Source: an uncultured Bacteroidales bacterium
GTDB taxonomy: Bacteria; Bacteroidota; Bacteroidia; Bacteroidales; F082
Assembly (NCBI GenBank): GCA_905233685.1
Contig: CAJOEZ010000005.1
Location: 1 to 64,000, forward strand
Direction: 5' to 3'
DNA length: 64,000 nucleotides
In this document: positions 38,909-47,400 of the stretch, one piece after another
How positions within the stretch are numbered: position 1 is the first letter of the stretch
Layout: each line of letters starts with the position of its first letter
Translations under genes and position numbers: made by a program
The notes under the pieces: generated by a model
What the model was told of the DNA's origin: nothing
Seen by the model: only the letters and a program-made list of their open reading frames with translations
Databases searched by the model: none

Positions 38909-40276
38909 TCAGATGGATACTTGTTTGTTGTTTGGTTTTTTCTTCGTGGTTTGGGTTTTGCCCATGTTAGTAGCGCCGTTGGCTTGGATGTTACCTTCTT
39001 TCTTCTTCAAGTTGACGGTCTTGGTTTTTTCGATGCCTTTCTGTGTGAGGTCGCGGCCTTTGTTGCGGGTGGCGTTTACGGCTTGGTGGGTTTTGTTATG
39101 AATGAGGCTTTTGGCTCGCTTGGTTGCCGTTCCCGCAGCCCTTTTGGTAACATCCTGCTGCATCTCCATAATGCTGCGCTGGGTTCTGATGTTGCGGAAG
39201 CTCTGCATAGCTTGATTGCCCACAAAAAGCAGTACTGCCATGAGTCCGCCGCCGATGATCATCCAGATGGTGCGCTTTTTTTGCTTGGCGTCGGCGGTTT
39301 TCTTTTGTTCTCTTAACTTTTCTAATTTCTCTTTGATTTGCGCCGAATGCTCGCCTTTCTCACCATAAATCTCCAAATAATGGAGACAATTGACCGTATC
39401 CGTGCAGTTCATATAGAGTTGTAACTCCATGGCATTTTCTTGTGCCTTAGCTTCTTCCTGCCTTTTTGCCGATTCTTGTTGTTCAGCTTGTCGCTTCAAT
39501 TCTTCTCGTTTTGCATCACAGGCAACAATGGTTTCGTCTATTTCCCTAAGTAGTTTTCGATTGCTGATTTTTGGTTTCAAATCTTTAAGTGTACTGATTT
39601 GACTAATCAATTCCGGACCAAACGACGAACCGTCTTCCATCCATTCAAGTGACGTGTTGATTTTATTGATAAGAGACTCCGCCATTTCTTCAAAGTCAGT
39701 TCCGGCTTCTTCAATGTATTCATAAGATTCTGTCTTCCGTCCAGCCTTCCCGCTTTGAGTTTGACCAGCGGCTTCAGGTGCGATGGGTATGACGAGATTG
39801 CCACAATCCTGAAACACTTCGTATTTTCCTCTTTTTGGATGTTTGGCCAAATAAACGGGAATCGAAAGGTTCACAGTTTCCGTCGTTTTCATGTCAAAGG
39901 TGAGTTCGGGCGGAGTGCTTTGGCCTATGATAAAATAGCCGTCTTCCGAAGGCTTGTTATATTGGAGCCCGGCTGGAATCGTGAAAGGCCTTTCCTCTAT
40001 TAGATTTCCAGAGAAGTCTTCCATATACCCACCTTTTCGGTCGAAGAACAGCACGACAATATCTTCACTGTTCTGATATTTTCTGCCATGATTGCCCAGC
40101 GTTTTACGCACGTTGGAGAAACTGATGGTGACTTTCCCGTTTTTGTATGCAAGTTCATAAGTGATGGTGACCATGTCTCCTTTGGAAGAAGACAAAGTTT
40201 CCGTTGCCTTGCTGGCAAACGTGAAATTGCAAACCAGAAAAAGGGTAAAAATCGCCGAAAGCTTGAAATGCTTCAT
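38909..40276 (-). CDS. Secreted/membrane protein of unknown function in the T6SS-Ubl cluster
   Basis: MKHFKLSAIFTLFLVCNFTFA signal, coiled-coil, one TM (IWMIIGGGLMAVLLFVG), basic C-terminal tail; start overlaps the upstream stop (ATGA). Confidence 0.7.
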   Translation of the reverse strand: MKHFKLSAIFTLFLVCNFTFASKATETLSSSKGDMVTITYELAYKNGKVTISFSNVRKTLGNHGRKYQNSEDIVVLFFDRKGGYMEDFSGNLIEERPFTIPAGLQYNKPSEDGYFIIGQSTPPELTFDMKTTETVNLSIPVYLAKHPKRGKYEVFQDCGNLVIPIAPEAAGQTQSGKAGRKTESYEYIEEAGTDFEEMAESLINKINTSLEWMEDGSSFGPELISQISTLKDLKPKISNRKLLREIDETIVACDAKREELKRQAEQQESAKRQEEAKAQENAMELQLYMNCTDTVNCLHYLEIYGEKGEHSAQIKEKLEKLREQKKTADAKQKKRTIWMIIGGGLMAVLLFVGNQAMQSFRNIRTQRSIMEMQQDVTKRAAGTATKRAKSLIHNKTHQAVNATRNKGRDLTQKGIEKTKTVNLKKKEGNIQANGATNMGKTQTTKKKPNNKQVSI

Positions 40277-41403
40277 GGCCAATATGAATTGATTTTTTTG
40301 TACAAATACTCGATTTTTGTCTTGTATTGTTGCTGCTGCTCTTTTCTCTTGTTGGAGGCTGTTTTCGGACCGTTTTGATAGCATTTATAAAGCTGTTTGA
40401 CATCCTTTATTACTTCAGTTTTCGTAACATCTCCATTGTCAAGTTGCTTGTTGTAACGGTCAAGCTTGTCGTAGATTTGTTTGAAAGTCCATTTGCAATA
40501 CTCACAATTGTGGGTTGCAACATGTTTCTTGGCATCACCGCAATCTTCAACTTCACTGATTTGAACCAAACCTTCAACTTTATCCAACTTTTCTATTAAC
40601 TCGTCGTAACGTTGGCGGTTTATGTTGTTCTTCGGCCAATCGTTATTATCCATGATTGTTCTGATTTCATAACGGATAGCATCTCTCTCTTTGAAAAAAG
40701 GTTCCTCTTGTTTTTCGAGATTGGGGCGGTGTAATTTGTGTTTACAGAAAATGGTATCGTTGATGGCATCAATAAGCGAATCGCACCTTTGTTTCAGCCG
40801 TTCGTATTCTTTATGGGTTTCGCTTTCCACAGTGATGTATAGTGTTATGGTCTTTTCCGTTACAAGTTCGGTGCGTCTACAGAAAAGTCCGTTTTTGTTT
40901 TTTCCAACATAGATGGGCAATACGCAAGTGTCTGTTTGGCTTTCTTCTACCCAAATGTTGAAGTCATAGCTATTGTTATCGTTGTCTAAACTGTTGTTAT
41001 CGCTGCCTAACAAAACATCGGGGTATCTGTTGTTGTTTTCTTTTCCAACTCGATAAACATCTGTTTTATCATGATGTCCGAAAACCTTGCCGTATACAAT
41101 GCGGCGTGGAAAACGGGAACGATCCTTAAGCTCCCTTTCGCTATACTCTTGGCCAAACAACCAAAAAACAAATTGTTGTGGGTCAAGGTTCTCTATAGTC
41201 AATGTAATCTCTGTTTTGTCGGTTCGGCTTCGTTCGCCTTTTTTTACAGAAATATTAAGCATAGGATTATTAGATTGGTCTTTCAACGGGATGGAGAGTT
41301 CTTGTTGATTGTCGTTCAATAATACTGGAATCTCCATATCTTGGGCAAACAAGGTGGAACAGGCAAGGCAAAGTGCCATCAAAGTAAATAAGGCTTTTTT
41401 CAT
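40273..41403 (-). CDS. Secreted protein of unknown function in the T6SS-Ubl cluster
   Basis: MKKALFTLMALCLACSTLFAQ signal; Cys/His-containing C-terminal part (CGDAKKHVATHNCEYC). Start overlaps the E2-like stop. Confidence 0.7.
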   Translation of the reverse strand: MKKALFTLMALCLACSTLFAQDMEIPVLLNDNQQELSIPLKDQSNNPMLNISVKKGERSRTDKTEITLTIENLDPQQFVFWLFGQEYSERELKDRSRFPRRIVYGKVFGHHDKTDVYRVGKENNNRYPDVLLGSDNNSLDNDNNSYDFNIWVEESQTDTCVLPIYVGKNKNGLFCRRTELVTEKTITLYITVESETHKEYERLKQRCDSLIDAINDTIFCKHKLHRPNLEKQEEPFFKERDAIRYEIRTIMDNNDWPKNNINRQRYDELIEKLDKVEGLVQISEVEDCGDAKKHVATHNCEYCKWTFKQIYDKLDRYNKQLDNGDVTKTEVIKDVKQLYKCYQNGPKTASNKRKEQQQQYKTKIEYLYKKINSYWP

Positions 41404-42101
41404 ATCACTAACTTCTTTTTAATGTTAATGGGTTTCTCTTCTTTTTTATTTGCTTGAACAACTTTGGGAGTTATTTCGTTATTCACGGGCGGAGGCGTTG
41501 GTGCGACAGGTTCGGTCGTGTTTTGTCCGAAGCGGGTCCAGCCGTTGGGCTCGGCTTCCTCACGCACCCACTCGGCCACGTTTTGGTCCTCTGGGTACGG
41601 ATAGGTGTTCTCGGCATGATAGAGCTGGTATTTCAAATAACGTTCCACCCGAAGCACAAGGTCCTTCAGCGAAGCCAGCACCCCCATCTCCTTGATAGTG
41701 AGGCAGACATGACCCTTGAAACTTCCAGAATAACGGATGTTGGGATGCCAAATGTTGGTGATGAAGGTGAAAATCGGGTTGCCGTCGGCTGAAGGATAGT
41801 TGTTGGGCAGCACGATGCTCATCTTGTGCAGGTAACCGAAGATGGGTTCACGGGGAACAGGGGTGTCCTTGACTCCCACAATAGACTTCACTCGATACCA
41901 GATTTCGTATTCTGTCGGGATTCCCATGGCGTTCTTCTTGCGGATGATGTAGGAGATGGAGGGTTGGCGCGGGTTGGCACTGGCTTCCCTGCGCTTGTTG
42001 CAAAGGGTGTCCAATTCCTTCCATTCCTGCCACAGCCGGGCATCTCGGCCCGACAGTTCCTTTTGGTTAAAGTTGTTGATAATGCTGTTCATGGGCATCA
42101 A
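41400..42101 (-). CDS. E2 ubiquitin-conjugating-enzyme-like protein with Pro-rich tail
   Basis: SIVLPNNYPSADGNPIFTFITNIWHPNIRYSGSFKGHVCLTIKEMG: YP, HPN (res. 119-121) and candidate catalytic Cys133 (codon 41703-41705), followed by AENTYPYPEDQNVAEWVREE. Confidence 0.92.
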   Translation of the reverse strand: MMPMNSIINNFNQKELSGRDARLWQEWKELDTLCNKRREASANPRQPSISYIIRKKNAMGIPTEYEIWYRVKSIVGVKDTPVPREPIFGYLHKMSIVLPNNYPSADGNPIFTFITNIWHPNIRYSGSFKGHVCLTIKEMGVLASLKDLVLRVERYLKYQLYHAENTYPYPEDQNVAEWVREEAEPNGWTRFGQNTTEPVAPTPPPVNNEITPKVVQANKKEEKPINIKKKLVI

Positions 42102-42110
42102 GTTTTGGGA

Positions 42111-42440
42111 TTAGCCGGCAATCGGCACAGAAATGAGGTGCAGGTGGTCGCCAGGCTGGATGTTGTAGTCCAACAGGCATTGTTCGCGACCGTTTTCGTC
42201 TTCAAACTCAAGGATTTCCGGCTCGTCGCCGTCGTCCATGATTTGTCCCATCAGGTATTGCACGGGGTTGCCGCCGTTGTCCATCTTGGGGAGTTCGAAG
42301 ACCTGCACGATGCTGCTGATTTGGTCGCGGATGGTCTTTGTCGGGTCGGTCACTTTCACTTCCACTTCCTCGAAGGAGGTGCCATCGATAGTCAAGTTGA
42401 TGATAAATTCCTCATCGTAATACTCTTGTTCGTTTTCCAT
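42111..42440 (-). CDS. Ubiquitin-like (beta-grasp) protein ending in Gly
   Basis: 109 aa; FIINLTIDGTSFEEVEVKVTDPTKTIRDQISSIVQVFEL...LLDYNIQPGDHLHLISVPIAG*. Adjacent to the E2-like gene. Confidence 0.88.
   Translation of the reverse strand: MENEQEYYDEEFIINLTIDGTSFEEVEVKVTDPTKTIRDQISSIVQVFELPKMDNGGNPVQYLMGQIMDDGDEPEILEFEDENGREQCLLDYNIQPGDHLHLISVPIAG
42117..42440. repeat. Direct repeat copy 1 (Ubl coding region); copy 2 at about 43057-43380
   Basis: Nearly collinear DNA, roughly four-fifths identical by eye. Confidence 0.85.
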
Positions 42441-42459
42441 GATGTGTGTTAATTTAAGT

Positions 42460-43383
42460 TTATCGATTGTTATGAATTGCGTTGAAAATCAGATGATGTA
42501 GTCTTTTTATGAAAGGTTTCTTGCCCCATTTCGGGTGAGGGCCATTTGTATATATATAATAATCATTAATGCTGTTGGTTTCCTTTTTGTCTTCATAATC
42601 ACATAGTTTACAGCCTTTTTTCCCTTGAAATTGGTCCAATACCATAGGATCATGAATGCCACCAAATTCATCATAAAGTAATTCGGGTGGTAGTTTTGAA
42701 AGAAAACAATCTCTCACGCAATAATATCTTCCGTGTTTTTGACTATAGTGATATATTTCAGAATATACTACCGTGTCTTCTTCTTTATAACTTATTTCGA
42801 TGCTGTGTTTTTCGAATAATAATTCTAAATATTCTGGTCTGTCCTCTATTATAGTAGCTTCTATATATCTTTGTTCTTGTCTATTCTCCCTTTTAGGTTC
42901 TATTATGAGTTTGGATTTTTCATATTCAGCCCCTTTTCCTGTAAAGCTATATCTTCCTGTATTGCTATATCCATAACGCCTCATCTCCTCATCTATAATG
43001 TCCTTAATGTATAATGATTTGTTAATGATAGTTATTTTGGTCAAAACGACATATGGTACGGCGATTGGCACGGAAATGAGGTGAAGATGGTCGCCGGGTT
43101 GCACGTTGTAGTCCAAAAGGCTTTGTTCGTGACCGTTCTCGTCTTCAAACTCAAGGATTTCAGGCTCATCTCCATCGTTCATCATTTGTCCTAATAGGTA
43201 TTGAATGCGGTTGCCGCCGTTGTCTATATAGGGAAGATTAAAGACCTGCACGATTCTGTTGACTTGGTCATGAATAGTTCTTAAGGGGTCGGTTACTTTT
43301 ACTTCCACATTCTCGAAGTGAGTGCCATCAATAGTCAGATTGATGATAAAATCTTCATCGTAAAACTGTTCGTTTTCCATCAA
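42460..43383 (-). CDS. Ubiquitin-like domain fused to a ~200 aa C-terminal extension of unknown function
   Basis: First ~110 aa paralogous to 42111-42440 (FIINLTIDGTHFENVEVKVTDPLRTIHDQVNRIVQVFNLPYIDNGGN...HLHLISVPIAV), then PYVVLTKITIINKSLYIKDIIDEE... Confidence 0.85.
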   Translation of the reverse strand: MMENEQFYDEDFIINLTIDGTHFENVEVKVTDPLRTIHDQVNRIVQVFNLPYIDNGGNRIQYLLGQMMNDGDEPEILEFEDENGHEQSLLDYNVQPGDHLHLISVPIAVPYVVLTKITIINKSLYIKDIIDEEMRRYGYSNTGRYSFTGKGAEYEKSKLIIEPKRENRQEQRYIEATIIEDRPEYLELLFEKHSIEISYKEEDTVVYSEIYHYSQKHGRYYCVRDCFLSKLPPELLYDEFGGIHDPMVLDQFQGKKGCKLCDYEDKKETNSINDYYIYTNGPHPKWGKKPFIKRLHHLIFNAIHNNR

Positions 43384-43415
43384 TTCAAATGATTATTGTT
43401 TTTTAATCTGAGTTC

Positions 43416-44459
43416 TTACCAAATCCACGCGCCGCGCGGTTGGTCGTAGTTTTCACTGCGGAAGTGCTCAAACTTGTTCTTGAACACAATGAGTTGGTAG
43501 GCTTCCTCGGGGAGGATTTGTGGCTCTTTCAAGCCGTAGCGGTAAAGGGCTAATTGATACTTGTTCTTTATCGCATCAATATGAATGATAAAATCTGTCT
43601 TCGTATCAGGATGGATGCCGTAAAACTTGTCAAAGACAGCGCGGATGGCTTCGTCTTCAAACCAGAAATAAGCGGTGTATTCCGATTTTTTGATGTGCCA
43701 CCTCACAGCAAGTTTCTTTGGCTTGCCCGCTGCGTGGTAGTTGAGTAGCCCGCCGTCGTGCAGTTTGTCGTGGGTGCCGTCGTACAAGGCTTCCTCGATG
43801 TATTCGAACTCGGGCTTCGTTTCTTGTTCTTCCTCCGTGTATTTCTGCCATTTTTCTTCATCTTCATTCCAAAGCTCGAACAGGGGTATATAGCGGTAAG
43901 TAAACTGCTTCATGTAATTGTCGAAGAGGTCGCGGGGCGGGAGGCCATTGGCTTCGAGGTTTTGTTTGACGATGAGGTCGTTGTTGATGTAGAAATCGCA
44001 GTAGTCTTGCAGTGTGACATTAGGGTTTTCGGGAAGAAAGTCGGGAATATCAACTGAAGCAGATTCTCCTTTCAACCATACCAGTAAGGTTGATTTTTTG
44101 TCGCCACACACCCATAAAGCCACCCTGCCATAAGGAGCCATCCCTATGATGATGTTGTCGTAGAGGTTTTTGCTCTCTTTCGAAAACATAGACTTCAGTT
44201 TGTCCATAGGCAATGGCTTTTCCACTGAATAGAACGCTTGCTCAGTGATGGACAGCCAAACCATGTCTAAGGCGCATGGAAGCGGAAAAGTCTCGGTGTC
44301 CGGTTCCCAAACCGAAACGCTTCTTCCCCATTCACCAGAAAAAGGCATCTCTTTGGGCAGTTCCATGGGTTGTTCGGAGCCGTTGTACAACAAGGCGAAG
44401 AATGACTCGGTCGGAAACAATTTCGGAGCCACACCAGAAAGTCTTATTCTGTATTCCAT
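43416..44459 (-). CDS. DUF2931-like protein, candidate immunity protein for the DUF2235 effector
   Basis: MVWLSITEQAFYSVEKPLPMDKLKSMF...YDNIIIGMAPYGRVALWVCGDKKSTLLVWLKGE; directly downstream of the large effector gene. Confidence 0.6.
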   Translation of the reverse strand: MEYRIRLSGVAPKLFPTESFFALLYNGSEQPMELPKEMPFSGEWGRSVSVWEPDTETFPLPCALDMVWLSITEQAFYSVEKPLPMDKLKSMFSKESKNLYDNIIIGMAPYGRVALWVCGDKKSTLLVWLKGESASVDIPDFLPENPNVTLQDYCDFYINNDLIVKQNLEANGLPPRDLFDNYMKQFTYRYIPLFELWNEDEEKWQKYTEEEQETKPEFEYIEEALYDGTHDKLHDGGLLNYHAAGKPKKLAVRWHIKKSEYTAYFWFEDEAIRAVFDKFYGIHPDTKTDFIIHIDAIKNKYQLALYRYGLKEPQILPEEAYQLIVFKNKFEHFRSENYDQPRGAWIW

Positions 44460-44470
44460 TCTGTTCGTTT

Positions 44471-47400
44471 TTAATGGTTGTTTGAGACTATCGCGTTGGT
44501 GACACCGAAATCAAACTCCTTCAGGATGCCTTCGTTACCATAATAATTATATAGGTATTTCAATTGCCCCGAATGGGAGTCGTCAGACCCAGCAGTCGGA
44601 CTTCCTTCTTTGCCAATGTATATTCTTCGGATGATGACATATTTGTTGCCCACCAAAGCGATGGATGGACCGTTGACCAAGGTGTTGTCAGCCGGACTGA
44701 GCAATTGCTGGTTCATCGAGAAATGCAGATACTTCAGTCGAACCTTTCGATAAATGTCTTCGTATCTTGGCACGCAGAAGAATCTTCCTTTTGAATGCAG
44801 GCACGATTGCTCTATTTGACCGAAAAAGGGGTTCAGGTCGGCTGGGATGGCATACCGCATCTCATTGAGCGGCTTGAAAATGGTGTTGGCTATTTTCTTA
44901 CACCAGTCGAACATGAGTTTCAAAGTGATGTTGCTATAGCCTGGATACACATATTTATAAATGCCAATGTTGTTAAATCGTTTTATGCCAAAAGCCTTGG
45001 TGCCTTCTATTACCACCGTGTCACCTTTTGCGAGCGTTTCTTTTTTGGCTCTTCCGTCTAGCCATTTTTGCTCGGTTTCGATGCCCGTGTTGGCATCCAC
45101 CCAGCCAAGAGCTTTCAGCGAGTCGAGGCTAACGGGCAGCAGACCATGCGACCCGGTGGGGTTGCTGATTTCCGAGCAAGGATAGTAGTTGTAGAAGCAC
45201 AAATCCTTTTTTTCGAGCTTTGGCAACATTGGCTTCTCACTTGTCATCAAGTCTTTCAGCATGGTAGCTGTCTCTTTCGCCTGATTGAAGGTCTTTTTCA
45301 TTTCATCGCATTTGTTGCTGATGAATTCGGAACACTCATTGACGATGACGAATTGGCCGTTCTCCTTGGTGAAGGCATGCTGAAGATTTTTGCCCAGACC
45401 CATAATGTTGGTCGAAGTCTGTTTGATGTTGTCAAGTATAGAGGGAACACTCTTGAAGGCTTTTATGGCTGAATCAATAGCCGAAGCAGAATCGGTGAGC
45501 GCTTTAGCAATTCCTTGCACGGAGTGCAGATCCGCATCCTTCAGCCCTTTTACTTTCGCCACAGCTGTTGCCGCATCGGTCAGGGCTTTGGTGTAACCCG
45601 ACTTGATGTTGTCGATTCCCGAAAGAGTGTTTTTAATGTTCCCCGCCATGTTTCCGATGACGTTGCTGCTTGCTCCTGTGTCGGGAGTAAGATAGTCCTT
45701 CAGAATGTTACCGGGATGGGCAAGTGATCCTAAGCCTTTTTTGATGCCAGCGACGCCATTCGTCATTGCTGAGGCCATATTGGCACCCAGTCCCAATGTG
45801 TTGCTGGTAGTCTTTTTGGCACTCTCAAGCATTGACTTGAGATCGTTTAAACTGTGGAGTGAATTGTTGATGACCCCTAAAACACCAGTGAAGGCATTCA
45901 TAATACCATTGACGGAGTGGAGATTGTGGCTCGACAAGCCTTTCAAACTATCGCCAACGGCATCAAGGCCTACTTTGGTTTTGTTGAAGTTGCCAACGGT
46001 ATCGGTCAATCCCGTCGCCATATTTGTCAGGTTGGAACTGATACCTGAGCCTGTCGCTGGTGTGACAAACCCCGAAAATGACTTTTTTATAGAGCTGGCA
46101 AGGCCATCAAAGAGATTGCCTTTGCTGGCAGCGGTCGTAAGGTTTTGGCCCAGCCCCAAAAGGTTGGACGATGCCTTTCGCGTGCTGTCCATCATCAATT
46201 TTAGGTTGTCTAAAGCCGATACTGTCGATTGGATAGCCGTTGAAACCGAGCTTAACGACCTCTCAATTCCTTTGATGGAGTCGAAATCCTCATTTCCTAT
46301 TTCTTTGAGTTTCTCATATGCTAGTTTGACATTTGCATTTAGGTTGTTGTAAGAACCGTCGATACCTTCAAGTCCAGAGGCGACATTGACGAGGTTGTTG
46401 TTCAGATCTTGCCCCGACCCTTGTCCCGAACCAGCATTCGGAGTGATGAAGCCTTGCAGCGTGTTTTGATAAAGGTTCTCCATGTTGTTCCAAATCCCTG
46501 TGGAGGTCTGTGAAATGGAAGCTATGGCGTCTCGTGCGCCCACGTAAGTGGTCTTGATGCCGTGGACTAAGTTGTGGGCTCCTTCTATTGCATTGACATG
46601 CCCTTGGAATGACTCTAATCCTTGAAGCATAGTTTGCACGCCAGAAATAGTTGTGTCACAATTCGCCAAGGACTTTGCCACACTGTCCAAGGCATCGTTC
46701 ATATTGTCAATGTTGGCTTTCAGGACTTGGTCGCCGTCGAGTTTGTTTTCCTTTGTCAGTTCGTCTTTGAGCGATCGAAGCGTTTCAAGCGTGTCTTTTG
46801 AAAGGGCAATGTCGTCTTTGATGTTTCCACATTCGTGGATGATTTTGTCAGAAATACCTATCAGTTTCCCGATTTTGTCAGCGACGCTTGTGTCGATGCT
46901 GTCTTTGCCTTTTGCGATGCCTTTGATGGCATTGGCCATTGTAGACACGGAAGATGTCGCAGAATTGATCTCGTTGAGCACAGTCATGAAACTGTTGATG
47001 GTTTGATCCGCGTTGTCCAGTGTCTCCACAATCTTATCGTACTCCGTCGGAGCTTCGTCTTTGCTCTTTGAGCCTCCAAACATTCCTTTGGCTGCCTCGG
47101 AAGCTTTGGCAATACTGTCGACAAGTATGTTGCCGCCTTTTACAAGTGTATCCTTTTGTTTCGCCACGTTTTGTAGCTTTTTGCTTCCCGTGGCATCAGC
47201 CAAATGCTCAACGATGTCTTTTTTTGCGAAATCGTTAGCTCCATCGGTCAAGTCAGAGGGCTTTGGGGGCTTTGTAGTGCCATTATCGCCTCCTGCTTCC
47301 GCTTCCACGTCCATCAATGTGTCACTCAGGATCTGGACAGAAGCATGTGCGTCAGAAACAGTTTGTCTGACTCCTTCGTAGGAGGAAGTCACGCCATCCA

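Noticed and set aside
42111-43383. Interpretation of the Ubl proteins as YukD/EsaB-type type VII secretion components
   Set aside because: No EssC/FtsK-type ATPase or WXG100 genes in the window; the neighbours are E1/E2/JAMM and T6SS genes instead.
33744-43383. Interpretation as a plain thiamine/molybdopterin sulfur-carrier operon
   Set aside because: No thiamine or molybdenum-cofactor synthesis genes; presence of an E2 with HPN/Cys, JAMM and RING-like domains is inconsistent with simple sulfur transfer.
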